Below are positions 23,276 to 37,178 of a stretch of DNA of 64,000 nt, one piece after another. Origin of the DNA: Tipula vernalis (Eukaryota; Arthropoda; Insecta; Diptera; Tipulidae); contig OY282558.1 of the NCBI GenBank assembly GCA_958295665.1, forward strand, positions 458,133,995 to 458,197,994, in the 5' to 3' direction. Made by a program: the position numbers and the translations under genes. The notes under the pieces are model-generated. The model worked only from the letters and a program-made list of their open reading frames with translations. It ran no database searches and was not told the origin of the DNA. The stretch's first letter is position 1. Each line of letters begins with the position of its first letter.

Positions 23276-24170
23276 TTGCAGATTTCGGATTTTTACAGCT
23301 CTGAATCGGCTGAGCTATAGTAAGGTGATTTTCTTCGAATCGAACTTTCTTCGAAATGTATGGTATAGCAATTACAGGTCTCGTGACCTATCATTTAAGG
23401 TATCAAGAACCGCAATCGGAGCACAATTGCAGATTTTGGAGTTTTACAGCTCTGAATCGGCTGAGCTATAGTAAGGTGATTTTCTTCGAATCGATTTTTC
23501 TGTGAAATGTATGGAAATAATCAACCAATTTTAACGCGGTTTGGCATAACAATTACACGTCCCGAGACCTATCATTTGAGGTATCAAGAACCGCAATCGG
23601 AGCACAATTGCAGATTTCGGACTTTTACAGCTCTGAATCGGCTGAGCTATAGTAAGGTGATTTTCTTCTAATCGAACTTTCTTCGAAATGTATGGTATAG
23701 CAATTACAGGTCTCGTGACCTATCATTTAAGGTATCAAGAACCGCAATCGGAGCACAATTGCAGATTTTGGAGTTTTACAGCTCTGAATCGGCTGAGCTA
23801 TAGTAAGGTGATTTTCTTCGAATCGATTTTTCTGTGAAATGTATGGAAATAATCAACCAATTTTAACACGGTTTGGCATAACAATTACACGTCCCGAGAC
23901 CTATCATTTGAGGTATCAAGAACCGCAATCGGAGCACAATTGCAGATTTCGGATTTTTACAGCTCTGAATCGGCTGAGCTATAGTAAGGTGATTTTCTTC
24001 TAATCGAACTTTCTTCGAAATGTATGGTATAGCAATTACAGGTCTCGTGACCTATCATTTAAGGTATCAAGAACCGCAATCGGAGCACAATTGCAGATTT
24101 TGGAGTTTTACAGCTCTGAATCGGCTGAGCTATAGTAAGGTGATTTTCTTCGAATCGATTTTTCTGTGAA
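22843..24170 (+). repeat. Region 2d: four standard dimers
   Basis: Dimers start at 22843, 23175, 23507 and 23839. The first has CCAATTTCAACG in A, a change seen again at 36002. The one at 23507 has CGGACTTTTAC. The one at 23839 is the last 'cacgg' (A30) copy I see: downstream dimers all have G30. Confidence 0.85.
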
Positions 24171-24502
24171 ATGTATGGAAATAATCAACCAATTTTAACG
24201 CGGTTTGGTACAACAATTACAGGTCCCGAGACCTATCATTTGAGGTATCAAGAACCGCAATCGGAGCACAATTGCAGATTTCGGATTTTTATAGCTATGA
24301 ATCGGCTGAGCTATAGTAAGGTGATTTTCTTCGAATCGAACTTTCTTCGAAATGTATGGTATAGCAATTACAGGTCTCGTGACCTATCATTTAAGGTATC
24401 AAGAACCGCAATCGGAGCACAATTGCAGATTTTGGAGTTTTACAGCTCTGAATCGGCTGAGCTATAGTAAGGTGATTTTCTTCGAATCGATTTTTCTGTG
24501 AA
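24171..24502 (+). repeat. Divergent dimer with B-like patch in A
   Basis: The A half carries GGTACAACAATTACAGGTCCCGAG near 24207, where ACAGG matches B and GGTA resembles it. It also has two further private changes (ATAGCTATGAATC at 24291). The patch restores the AGGTC-N4-GACCT dyad in an A context. A short gene-conversion tract from B plus drift explains this best. It sits exactly at the boundary where H units become common. Confidence 0.8.
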
Positions 24503-27500
24503 ATGTATGGAAATAATCAACCAATTTTAACGCGGTTTGGCATAACAATTACACGTCCCGAGACCTATCATTTGAGGTATCAAGAACCGCAATCGGAGCA
24601 CAATTGCAGATTTTGGAGTTTTACAGCTCTGAATCGGCTGAGCTATAGTAAGGTGATTTTCTTCGAATCGATTTTTCTGTGAAATGTATGGAAATAATCA
24701 ACCAATTTTAACGCGGTTTGGCATAACAATTACACGTCCCGAGACCTATCATTTGAGGTATCAAGAACCGCAATCGGAGCACAATTGCAGATTTCGGATT
24801 TTTACAGCTCTGAATCGGCTGAGCTATAGTAAGGTGATTTTCTTCTAATCTAACTTTCTTCGAAATGTATGGTATAGCAATTACAGGTCTCGTGACCTAT
24901 CATTTAAGGTATCAAGAACCGCAATCGGAGCACAATTGCAGATTTTGGAGTTTTACAGCTCTGAATCGGCTGAGCTATAGTAAGGTGATTTTCTTCGAAT
25001 CGATTTTTCTGTGAAATGTATGGAAATAATCAACCAATTTTAACGCGGTTTGGCATAACAATTACACGTCCCGAGACCTATCATTTGAGGTATCAAGAAC
25101 CGCAATCGGAGCACAATTGCAGATTTTGGAGTTTTACAGCTCTGAATCGGCTGAGCTATAGTAAGGTGATTTTCTTCGAATCGATTTTTCTGTGAAATGT
25201 ATGGAAATAATCAACCAATTTTAACGCGGTTTGGCATAACAATTACACGTCCCGAGACCTATCATTTGAGGTATCAAGAACCGCAATCGGAGCACAATTG
25301 CAGATTTCGGATTTTTACAGCTCTGAATCGGCTGAGCTATAGTAAGGTGATTTTCTTCTAGTCTAACTTTCTTCGAAATGTATGGTATAGCAATTACAGG
25401 TCTCGTGACCTATCATTTAAGGTATCAAGAACCGCAATCGGAGCACAATTGCAGATTTTGGAGTTTTACAGCTCTGAATCGGCTGAGCTATAGTAAGGTG
25501 ATTTTCTTCGAATCGATTTTTCTGTGAAATGTATGGAAATAATCAACCAATTTTAACGCGGTTTGGCATAACAATTACACGTCCCGAGACCTATCATTTA
25601 AGATATCAAGAACCGCAATCGGAGCACAATTGCAGATTTCGGATTTTTACAGCTCTGAATCGGCTGAGCTATAGTAAGGTGATTTTCTTCTAATCGAACT
25701 TTCTTCGAAATGTATGGTATAGCAATTACAGGTCTCGTGACCTATCATTTAAGGTATCAAGAACCGCAATCGGAGCACAATTGCAGATTTTGGAGTTTTA
25801 CAGCTCTGAATCGGCTGAGCTATAGTAAGGTGATTTTCTTCGAATCGATTTTTCTGTGAAATGTATGGAAATAATCAACCAATTTTAACGCGGTTTGGCA
25901 TAACAATTACACGTCCCGAGACCTATCATTTAAGATATCAAGAACCGCAATCGGAGCACAATTGCAGATTTCGGATTTTTACAGCTCTGAATCGGCTGAG
26001 CTATAGTAAGGTGATTTTCTTCTAGTCTAACTTTCTTCGAAATGTATGGTATAGCAATTACAGGTCTCGTGACCTATCATTTAAGGTATCAAGAACCGCA
26101 ATCGGAGCACAATTGCAGATTTTGGAGTTTTACAGCTCTGAATCGGCTGAGCTATAGTAAGGTGATTTTCTTCGAATCGATTTTTCTGTGAAATGTATGG
26201 AAATAATCAACCAATTTTAACGCGGTTTGGCATAACAATTACACGTCCCGAGACCTATCATTTGAGGTATCAAGAACCGCAATCGGAGCACAATTGCAGA
26301 TTTCGGATTTTTACAGCTCTGAATCGGCTGAGCTATAGTAAGGTGATTTTCTTCTAATCTAACTTTCTTCGAAATGTATGGTATAGCAATTACAGGTCTC
26401 GTGACCTATCATTTAAGGTATCAAGAACCGCAATCGGAGCACAATTGCAGATTTTGGAGTTTTACAGCTCTGAATCGGCTGAGCTATAGTAAGGTGATTT
26501 TCTTCGAATCGATTTTTCTGTGAAATGTATGGAAATAATCAACCAATTTTAACGCGGTTTGGCATAACAATTACACGTCCCGAGACCTATCATTTGAGGT
26601 ATCAAGAACCGCAATCGGAGCACAATTGCAGATTTCGGATTTTTACAGCTCTGAATCGGCTGAGCTATAGTAAGGTGATTTTCTTCGAATCGAACTTTCT
26701 TCGAAATGTATGGTATAGCAATTACAGGTCTCGTGACCTATCATTTAAGGTATCAAGAACCGCAATCGGAGCACAATTGCAGATTTTGGAGTTTTACAGC
26801 TCTGAATCGGCTGAGCTATAGTAAGGTGATTTTCTTCGAATCGATTTTTCTGTGAAATGTATGGAAATAATCAACCAATTTTAACGCGGTTTGGCATAAC
26901 AATTACACGTCCCGAGACCTATCATTTGAGGTATCAAGAACCGCAATCGGAGCACAATTGCAGATTTTGGAGTTTTACAGCTCTGAATCGGCTGAGCTAT
27001 AGTAAGGTGATTTTCTTCGAATCGATTTTTCTGTGAAATGTATGGAAATAATCAACCAATTTTAACGCGGTTTGGCATAACAATTACACGTCCCGAGACC
27101 TATCATTTAAGGTATCAAGAACCGCAATCGGAGCACAATTGCAGATTTCGGATTTTTACAGCTCTGAATCGGCTGAGCTATAGTAAGGTGATTTTCTTCT
27201 AGTCTAACTTTCTTCGAAATGTATGGTATAGCAATTACAGGTCTCGTGACCTATCATTTAAGGTATCAAGAACCGCAATCGGAGCACAATTGCAGATTTT
27301 GGAGTTTTACAGCTCTGAATCGGCTGAGCTATAGTAAGGTGATTTTCTTCGAATCGATTTTTCTGTGAAATGTATGGAAATAATCAACCAATTTTAACGC
27401 GGTTTGGCATAACAATTACACGTCCCGAGACCTATCATTTAAGATATCAAGAACCGCAATCGGAGCACAATTGCAGATTTCGGATTTTTACAGCTCTGAA

Positions 27501-29874
27501 TCGGCTGAGCTATAGTAAGGTGATTTTCTTCTAATCGAACTTTCTTCGAAATGTATGGTATAGCAATTACAGGTCTCGTGACCTATCATTTAAGGTATCA
27601 AGAACCGCAATCGGAGCACAATTGCAGATTTTGGAGTTTTACAGCTCTGAATCGGCTGAGCTATAGTAAGGTGATTTTCTTCGAATCGATTTTTCTGTGA
27701 AATGTATGGAAATAATCAACCAATTTTAACGCGGTTTGGCATAACAATTACACGTCCCGAGACCTATCATTTGAGGTATCAAGAACCGCAATCGGAGCAC
27801 AATTGCAGATTTCGGATTTTTACAGCTCTGAATCGGCTGAGCTATAGTAAGGTGATTTTCTTCTAATCTAACTTTCTTCGAAATGTATGGTATAGCAATT
27901 ACAGGTCTCGTGACCTATCATTTAAGGTATCAAGAACCGCAATCGGAGCACAATTGCAGATTTTGGAGTTTTACAGCTCTGAATCGGCTGAGCTATAGTA
28001 AGGTGATTTTCTTCGAATCGATTTTTCTGTGAAATGTATGGAAATAATCAACCAATTTTAACGCGGTTTGGCATAACAATTACACGTCCCGAGACCTATC
28101 ATTTAAGATATCAAGAACCGCAATCGGAGCACAATTGCAGATTTCGGATTTTTACAGCTCTGAATCGGCTGAGCTATAGTAAGGTGATTTTCTTCTAGTC
28201 TAACTTTCTTCGAAATGTATGGTATAGCAATTACAGGTCTCGTGACCTATCATTTAAGGTATCAAGAACCGCAATCGGAGCACAATTGCAGATTTTGGAG
28301 TTTTACAGCTCTGAATCGGCTGAGCTATAGTAAGGTGATTTTCTTCGAATCGATTTTTCTGTGAAATGTATGGAAATAATCAACCAATTTTAACGCGGTT
28401 TGGCATAACAATTACACGTCCCGAGACCTATCATTTGAGGTATCAAGAACCGCAATCGGAGCACAATTGCAGATTTCGGATTTTTACAGCTCTGAATCGG
28501 CTGAGCTATAGTAAGGTGATTTTCTTCTAATCTAACTTTCTTCGAAATGTATGGTATAGCAATTACAGGTCTCGTGACCTATCATTTAAGGTATCAAGAA
28601 CCGCAATCGGAGCACAATTGCAGATTTTGGAGTTTTACAGCTCTGAATCGGCTGAGCTATAGTAAGGTGATTTTCTTCGAATCGATTTTTCTGTGAAATG
28701 TATGGAAATAATCAACCAATTTTAACGCGGTTTGGCATAACAATTACACGTCCCGAGACCTATCATTTGAGGTATCAAGAACCGCAATCGGAGCACAATT
28801 GCAGATTTCGGATTTTTACAGCTCTGAATCGGCTGAGCTATAGTAAGGTGATTTTCTTCTAATCTAACTTTCTTCGAAATGTATGGTATAGCAATTACAG
28901 GTCTCGTGACCTATCATTTAAGGTATCAAGAACCGCAATCGGAGCACAATTGCAGATTTTGGAGTTTTACAGCTCTGAATCGGCTGAGCTATAGTAAGGT
29001 GATTTTCTTCGAATCGATTTTTCTGTGAAATGTATGGAAATAATCAACCAATTTTAACGCGGTTTGGCATAACAATTACACGTCCCGAGACCTATCATTT
29101 AAGATATCAAGAACCGCAATCGGAGCACAATTGCAGATTTCGGATTTTTACAGCTCTGAATCGGCTGAGCTATAGTAAGGTGATTTTCTTCTAGTCTAAC
29201 TTTCTTCGAAATGTATGGTATAGCAATTACAGGTCTCGTGACCTATCATTTAAGGTATCAAGAACCGCAATCGGAGCACAATTGCAGATTTTGGAGTTTT
29301 ACAGCTCTGAATCGGCTGAGCTATAGTAAGGTGATTTTCTTCGAATCGATTTTTCTGTGAAATGTATGGAAATAATCAACCAATTTTAACGCGGTTTGGC
29401 ATAACAATTACACGTCCCGAGACCTATCATTTGAGGTATCAAGAACCGCAATCGGAGCACAATTGCAGATTTTGGAGTTTTACAGCTCTGAATCGGCTGA
29501 GCTATAGTAAGGTGATTTTCTTCGAATCGATTTTTCTGTGAAATGTATGGAAATAATCAACCAATTTTAACGCGGTTTGGCATAACAATTACACGTCCCG
29601 AGACCTATCATTTGAGGTATCAAGAACCGCAATCGGAGCACAATTGCAGATTTCGGATTTTTACAGCTCTGAATCGGCTGAGCTATAGTAAGGTGATTTT
29701 CTTCTAATCGAACTTTCTTCGAAATGTATGGTATAGCAATTACAGGTCTCGTGACCTATCATTTAAGGTATCAAGAACCGCAATCGGAGCACAATTGCAG
29801 ATTTTGGAGTTTTACAGCTCTGAATCGGCTGAGCTATAGTAAGGTGATTTTCTTCGAATCGATTTTTCTGTGAA
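24503..29874 (+). repeat. Region 3: dimers mixed with isolated H units and new A haplotypes
   Basis: H units are at 24503, 25016, 26857 and 29362. Dimers start at 24684, 25197, 25529, 25861, 26193, 26525 (open class), 27038, 27370, 27702, 28034, 28366, 28698, 29030 and 29543. Three A 3'-end types appear: TAATCGAAC, TAATCTAAC and TAGTCTAAC. TTTAAGATATC (A72, A75) occurs at 25529, 25861, 27370, 28034 and 29030. The series H, TAGTCTAAC dimer, GATATC dimer with TAATCGAAC occurs at 25016 and again at 26857, a 1841-bp step. Confidence 0.9.
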
Positions 29875-31172
29875 ATGTATGGAAATAATCAACCAATTTT
29901 AACGCGGTTTGGCATAACAATTACACGTTCCGAGACCTCTCATTTAAGGTATCAAGAACCGCAATCGGAGCACAATTGCAGATTTCGGATTTTTACAGCT
30001 CTGAATCGGCTGAGCTATAGTAAGGTGATTTTCTTCTAATCGAACTTTCTTCGAAATGTATGGTATAGCAATTACAGGTCTCGTGACCTATCATTTAAGG
30101 TATCAAGAACCGCAATCGGAGCACAATTGCAGATTTTGGAGTTTTACAGCTCTGAATCGGCTGAGCTATAGTAAGGTGATTTTCTTCGAATCGAACTTTC
30201 TTCGAAATGTATGGTATAGCAATTACAGGTCTCGTGACCTATCATTTAAGGTATCAAGAACCGCAATCGGAGCACAATTGCAGATTTTGGAGTTTTACAG
30301 CTCTGAATCGGCTGAGCTATAGTAAGGTGATTTTCTTCGAATCGATTTTTCTGTGAAATGTATGGAAATAATCAACCAATTTTAACGCGGTTTGGCATAA
30401 CAATTACACGTTCCGAGACCTCTCATTTAAGGTATCAAGAACCGCAATCGGAGCACAATTGCAGATTTCGGATTTTTACAGCTCTGAATCGGCTGAGCTA
30501 TAGTAAGGTGATTTTCTTCTAATCGAACTTTCTTCGAAATGTATGGTATAGCAATTACAGGTCTCGTGACCTATCATTTAAGGTATCAAGAACCGCAATC
30601 GGAGCACAATTGCAGATTTTGGAGTTTTACAGCTCTGAATCGGCTGAGCTATAGTAAGGTGATTTTCTTCGAATCGATTTTTCTGTGAAATGTATGGAAA
30701 TAATCAACCAATTTTAACGCGGTTTGGCATAACAATTACACGTTCCGAGACCTCTCATTTAAGGTATCAAGAACCGCAATCGGAGCACAATTGCAGATTT
30801 CGGATTTTTACAGCTCTGAATCGGCTGAGCTATAGTAAGGTGATTTTCTTCTAATCGAACTTTCTTCGAAATGTATGGTATAGCAATTACAGGTCTCGTG
30901 ACCTATCATTTAAGGTATCAAGAACCGCAATCGGAGCACAATTGCAGATTTTGGAGTTTTACAGCTCTGAATCGGCTGAGCTATAGTAAGGTGATTTTCT
31001 TCGAATCGAACTTTCTTCGAAATGTATGGTATAGCAATTACAGGTCTCGTGACCTATCATTTAAGGTATCAAGAACCGCAATCGGAGCACAATTGCAGAT
31101 TTTGGAGTTTTACAGCTCTGAATCGGCTGAGCTATAGTAAGGTGATTTTCTTCGAATCGATTTTTCTGTGAA
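29875..31172 (+). repeat. 1298-bp block, copy 1 (A-B'-B, A-B, A-B'-B)
   Basis: Units are A-B'-B 29875-30357, A-B 30358-30689 and A-B'-B 30690-31172. All three A halves carry the linked changes CGTTCCGAGACCTCTC (T55, C65) plus A72. The B' units (30056-30206 and 30871-31021) have a B-type middle and only the last few bases A-type, so their exchange point lies further 3' than in the B' units near 14.6 kb. Each B' plus B makes an open frame of 88 codons that has no coding support. Confidence 0.93.
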
Positions 31173-32681
31173 ATGTATGGAAATAATCAACCAATTTTAA
31201 CGCGGTTTGGCATAACAATTACACGTCCCAAGACCTATCATTTGAGGTATCAAGAACCGCAATCGGAGCACAATTGCAGATTTCGGATTTTTACAGCTCT
31301 GAATCGGCTGAGCTATAGTAAGGTGATTTTCTTCTAATCTAACTTTCTTCGAAATGTATGGTATAGCAATTACAGGTCTCGTGACCTATCATTTAAGGTA
31401 TCAAGAACCGCAATCGGAGCACAATTGCAGATTTTGGAGTTTTACAGCTCTGAATCGGCTGAGCTATAGTAAGGTGATTTTCTTCGAATCGATTTTTCTG
31501 TGAAATGTATGGAAATAATCAACCAATTTTAACGCGGTTTGGCATAACAATTACACGTCCCGAGACCTATCATTTAAGGTATCAAGAACCGCAATCGGAG
31601 CACAATTGCAGATTTCGGATTTTTACAGCTCTGAATCGGCTGAGCTATAGTAAGGTGATTTTCTTCTAATCTAACTTTCTTCGAAATGTATGGTATAGCA
31701 ATTACAGGTCTCGTGACCTATCATTTAAGGTATCAAGAACCGCAATCGGAGCACAATTGCAGATTTTGGAGTTTTACAGCTCTGAATCGGCTGAGCTATA
31801 GTAAGGTGATTTTCTTCGAATCGATTTTTCTGTGAAATGTATGGAAATAATCAACCAATTTTAACGCGGTTTGGCATAACAATTACACGTCCCAAGACCT
31901 ATCATTTGAGGTATCAAGAACCGCAATCGGAGCACAATTGCAGATTTCGGATTTTTACAGCTCTGAATCGGCTGAGCTATAGTAAGGTGATTTTCTTCTA
32001 ATCTAACTTTCTTCGAAATGTATGGTATAGCAATTACAGGTCTCGTGACCTATCATTTAAGGTATCAAGAACCGTAATCGGAGCACAATTGCAGATTTTG
32101 GAGTTTTACAGCTCTGAATCGGCTGAGCTATAGTAAGGTGATTTTCTTCGAATCGATTTTTCTGTGAAATGTATGGAAATAATCAACCAATTTTAACGCG
32201 GTTTGGCATAACAATTACACGTCCCAAGACCTATCATTTGAGGTATCAAGAACCGCAATCGGAGCACAATTGCAGATTTCGGATTTTTACAGCTCTGAAT
32301 CGGCTGAGCTATAGTAAGGTGATTTTCTTCTAATCTAACTTTCTTCGAAATGTATGGTATAGCAATTACAGGTCTCGTGACCTATCATTTAAGGTATCAA
32401 GAACCGTAATCGGAGCACAATTGCAGATTTTGGAGTTTTACAGCTCTGAATCGGCTGAGCTATAGTAAGGTGATTTTCTTCGAATCGATTTTTCTGTGAA
32501 ATGTATGGAAATAATCAACCAATTTTAACGCGGTTTGGCATAACAATTACACGTCCCGAGACCTATCATTTGAGGTATCAAGAACCGCAATCGGAGCACA
32601 ATTGCAGATTTTGGAGTTTTACAGCTCTGAATCGGCTGAGCTATAGTAAGGTGATTTTCTTCGAATCGATTTTTCTGTGAA
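31173..32681 (+). repeat. Spacer units between the two 1298-bp blocks
   Basis: Dimers at 31173, 31505, 31837 and 32169 are followed by an H unit at 32501-32681. A halves at 31173, 31837 and 32169 have CCCAAGACC (A58). B halves at 31837 and 32169 have ACCGTAATC (T58 in B). All A halves here end TAATCTAAC. Confidence 0.92.
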
Positions 32682-33979
32682 ATGTATGGAAATAATCAAC
32701 CAATTTTAACGCGGTTTGGCATAACAATTACACGTTCCGAGACCTCTCATTTAAGGTATCAAGAACCGCAATCGGAGCACAATTGCAGATTTCGGATTTT
32801 TACAGCTCTGAATCGGCTGAGCTATAGTAAGGTGATTTTCTTCTAATCGAACTTTCTTCGAAATGTATGGTATAGCAATTACAGGTCTCGTGACCTATCA
32901 TTTAAGGTATCAAGAACCGCAATCGGAGCACAATTGCAGATTTTGGAGTTTTACAGCTCTGAATCGGCTGAGCTATAGTAAGGTGATTTTCTTCGAATCG
33001 AACTTTCTTCGAAATGTATGGTATAGCAATTACAGGTCTCGTGACCTATCATTTAAGGTATCAAGAACCGCAATCGGAGCACAATTGCAGATTTTGGAGT
33101 TTTACAGCTCTGAATCGGCTGAGCTATAGTAAGGTGATTTTCTTCGAATCGATTTTTCTGTGAAATGTATGGAAATAATCAACCAATTTTAACGCGGTTT
33201 GGCATAACAATTACACGTTCCGAGACCTCTCATTTAAGGTATCAAGAACCGCAATCGGAGCACAATTGCAGATTTCGGATTTTTACAGCTCTGAATCGGC
33301 TGAGCTATAGTAAGGTGATTTTCTTCTAATCGAACTTTCTTCGAAATGTATGGTATAGCAATTACAGGTCTCGTGACCTATCATTTAAGGTATCAAGAAC
33401 CGCAATCGGAGCACAATTGCAGATTTTGGAGTTTTACAGCTCTGAATCGGCTGAGCTATAGTAAGGTGATTTTCTTCGAATCGATTTTTCTGTGAAATGT
33501 ATGGAAATAATCAACCAATTTTAACGCGGTTTGGCATAACAATTACACGTTCCGAGACCTCTCATTTAAGGTATCAAGAACCGCAATCGGAGCACAATTG
33601 CAGATTTCGGATTTTTACAGCTCTGAATCGGCTGAGCTATAGTAAGGTGATTTTCTTCTAATCGAACTTTCTTCGAAATGTATGGTATAGCAATTACAGG
33701 TCTCGTGACCTATCATTTAAGGTATCAAGAACCGCAATCGGAGCACAATTGCAGATTTTGGAGTTTTACAGCTCTGAATCGGCTGAGCTATAGTAAGGTG
33801 ATTTTCTTCGAATCGAACTTTCTTCGAAATGTATGGTATAGCAATTACAGGTCTCGTGACCTATCATTTAAGGTATCAAGAACCGCAATCGGAGCACAAT
33901 TGCAGATTTTGGAGTTTTACAGCTCTGAATCGGCTGAGCTATAGTAAGGTGATTTTCTTCGAATCGATTTTTCTGTGAA
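32682..33979 (+). repeat. 1298-bp block, copy 2
   Basis: Units are A-B'-B 32682-33164, A-B 33165-33496 and A-B'-B 33497-33979. Unit order and the linked T55, C65 and A72 variants are the same as at 29875-31172, with a 2807-bp step. These variants occur nowhere else in the window, so the block was duplicated as a whole, with its spacer, by unequal exchange. The dimer after copy 2 (33980) resembles 31837 and 32169, since its B half has T58, rather than 31173. Confidence 0.93.
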
Positions 33980-34311
33980 ATGTATGGAAATAATCAACCA
34001 ATTTTAACGCGGTTTGGCATAACAATTACACGTCCCAAGACCTATCATTTGAGGTATCAAGAACCGCAATCGGAGCACAATTGCAGATTTCGGATTTTTA
34101 CAGCTCTGAATCGGCTGAGCTATAGTAAGGTGATTTTCTTCTAATCTAACTTTCTTCGAAATGTATGGTATAGCAATTACAGGTCTCGTGACCTATCATT
34201 TAAGGTATCAAGAACCGTAATCGGAGCACAATTGCAGATTTTGGAGTTTTACAGCTCTGAATCGGCTGAGCTATAGTAAGGTGATTTTCTTCGAATCGAT
34301 TTTTCTGTGAA
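33980..34311 (+). repeat. Dimer with A58 and B T58 haplotype
   Basis: This A-B dimer has CCCAAGACC in A, TAATCTAAC at the A end and ACCGTAATC in B, the same combination as the dimers at 31837 and 32169. It marks the right edge of the 2807-bp duplication. Confidence 0.88.
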
Positions 34312-35156
34312 ATGTATGGAAATAATCAACCAATTTTAACGCGGTTTGGCATAACAATTACACGTCCCGAGACCTATCATTTGAGGTATCAAGAACCGCA
34401 ATCGGAGCACAATTGCAGATTTCGGATTTTTACAGCTCTGAATCGGCTGAGCTATAGTAAGGTGATTTTCTTCTAATCGAACTTTCTTCGAAATGTATGG
34501 TATAGCAATTACAGGTCTCGTGACCTATCATTTAAGGTATCAAGAACCGCAATCGGAGCACAATTGCAGATTTTGGAGTTTTACAGCTCTGAATCGGCTG
34601 AGCTATAGTAAGGTGATTTTCTTCGAATCGATTTTTCTGTGAAATGTATGGAAATAATCAACCAATTTTAACGCGGTTTGGCATAACAATTACACGTCCC
34701 GAGACCTATCATTTGAGGTATCAAGAACCGCAATCGGAGCACAATTGCAGATTTTGGAGTTTTACAGCTCTGAATCGGCTGAGCTATAGTAAGGTGATTT
34801 TCTTCGAATCGATTTTTCTGTGAAATGTATGGAAATAATCAACCAATTTTAACGCGGTTTGGCATAACAATTACACGTCCCGAGACCTATCATTTGAGGT
34901 ATCAAGAACCGCAATCGGAGCACAATTGCAGATTTCGGATTTTTACAGCTCTGAATCGGCTGAGCTATAGTAAGGTGATTTTCTTCTAATCGAACTTTCT
35001 TCGAAATGTATGGTATAGCAATTACAGGTCTCGTGACCTATCATTTAAGGTATCAAGAACCGCAATCGGAGCACAATTGCAGATTTTGGAGTTTTACAGC
35101 TCTGAATCGGCTGAGCTATAGTAAGGTGATTTTCTTCGAATCGATTTTTCTGTGAA

Positions 35157-35488
35157 ATGTATGGAAATAATCAACCAATTTTAACGCGGTTTGGCATAAC
35201 AATTACACGTCCCGAGACCTATCATTTGAGGTATCAAGAACCGCAATCGGAGCACAATTGCAGATTTTGGAGTTTTACAGCTCTGAATCGGCTGAGCTAT
35301 AGTAAGGTGATTTTCTTCTAATCGAACTTTCTTCGAAATGTATGGTATAGCAATTACAGGTCTCGTGACCTATCATTTAAGGTATCAAGAACCGTAATCG
35401 GAGCACAATTGCAGATTTTGGAGTTTTACAGCTCTGAATCGGCTGAGCTATAGTAAGGTGATTTTCTTCGAATCGATTTTTCTGTGAA
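35157..35488 (+). repeat. Dimer with B-type middle inside A
   Basis: The A half has the B-type middle (TTTGGAG) but the A-type end (TAATCGAAC, CTTTCTTCGAA). It looks like an H unit that regained the A 3' end, or a conversion tract confined to the middle. The same combination is found at 44391, 58416 and 60921. Confidence 0.85.
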
Positions 35489-37178
35489 ATGTATGGAAAT
35501 AATCAACCAATTTTAACGCGGTTTGGCATAACAATTACACGTCCCGAGACCTATCATTTGAGGTATCAAGAACCGCAATCGGAGCACAATTGCAGATTTT
35601 GGAGTTTTACAGCTCTGAATCGGCTGAGCTATAGTAAGGTGATTTTCTTCGAATCGATTTTTCTGTGAAATGTATGGAAATAATCAACCAATTTTAACGC
35701 GGTTTGGCATAACAATTACACGTCCCGAGACCTATCATTTGAGGTATCAAGAACCGCAATCGGAGCACAATTGCAGATTTCGGATTTTTACAGCTCTGAA
35801 TCGGCTGAGCTATAGTAAGGTGATTTTCTTCTAATCGAACTTTCTTCGAAATGTATGGTATAGCAATTACAGGTCTCGTGACCTATCATTTAAGGTATCA
35901 AGAACCGCAATCGGAGCACAATTGCAGATTTTGGAGTTTTACAGCTCTGAATCGGCTGAGCTATAGTAAGGTGATTTTCTTCGAATCGATTTTTCTGTGA
36001 AATGTATGGAAATAATCAACCAATTTCAACGCGGTTTGGCATAACAATTACACGTCCCGAGACCTATCATTTGAGGTATCAAGAACCGCAATCGGAGCAC
36101 AATTGCAGATTTCGGATTTTTACAGCTCTGAATCGGCTGAGCTATAGTAAGGTGATTTTCTTCTAATCGAACTTTCTTCGAAATGTATGGTATAGCAATT
36201 ACAGGTCTCGTGACCTATCATTTAAGGTATCAAGAACCGCAATCGGAGCACAATTGCAGATTTTGGAGTTTTACAGCTCTGAATCGGCTGAGCTATAGTA
36301 AGGTGATTTTCTTCGAATCGATTTTTCTGTGAAATGTATGGAAATAATCAACCAATTTTAACGCGGTTTGGCATAACAATTACACGTCCCGAGACCTATC
36401 ATTTGAGGTATCAAGAACCGCAATCGGAGCACAATTGCAGATTTTGGAGTTTTACAGCTCTGAATCGGCTGAGCTATAGTAAGGTGATTTTCTTCGAATC
36501 GATTTTTCTGTGAAATGTATGGAAATAATCAACCAATTTTAACGCGGTTTGGCATAACAATTACACGTCCCGAGACCTATCATTTGAGGTATCAAGAACC
36601 GCAATCGGAGCACAATTGCAGATTTCGGATTTTTACAGCTCTGAATCGGCTGAGCTATAGTAAGGTGATTTTCTTCTAATCGAACTTTCTTCGAAATGTA
36701 TGGTATAGCAATTACAGGTCTCGTGACCTATCATTTAAGGTATCAAGAACCGTAATCGGAGCACAATTGCAGATTTTGGAGTTTTACAGCTCTGAATCGG
36801 CTGAGCTATAGTAAGGTGATTTTCTTCGAATCGATTTTTCTGTGAAATGTATGGAAATAATCAACCAATTTTAACGCGGTTTGGCATAACAATTACACGT
36901 CCCGAGACCTATCATTTGAGGTATCAAGAACCGCAATCGGAGCACAATTGCAGATTTCGGATTTTTACAGCTCTGAATCGGCTGAGCTATAGTAAGGTGA
37001 TTTTCTTCTAATCGAACTTTCTTCGAAATGTATGGTATAGCAATTACAGGTCTCGTGACCTATCATTTAAGGTATCAAGAACCGCAATCGGAGCACAATT
37101 GCAGATTTTGGAGTTTTACAGCTCTGAATCGGCTGAGCTATAGTAAGGTGATTTTCTTCGAATCGATTTTTCTGTGAA

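Noticed and set aside
30056..30322. 88-codon frame (also at 30871, 32863, 33678)
   Set aside because: Created by the B'-B junction inside duplicated blocks. Same DNA as the 98-codon frame's second part, and no coding evidence.
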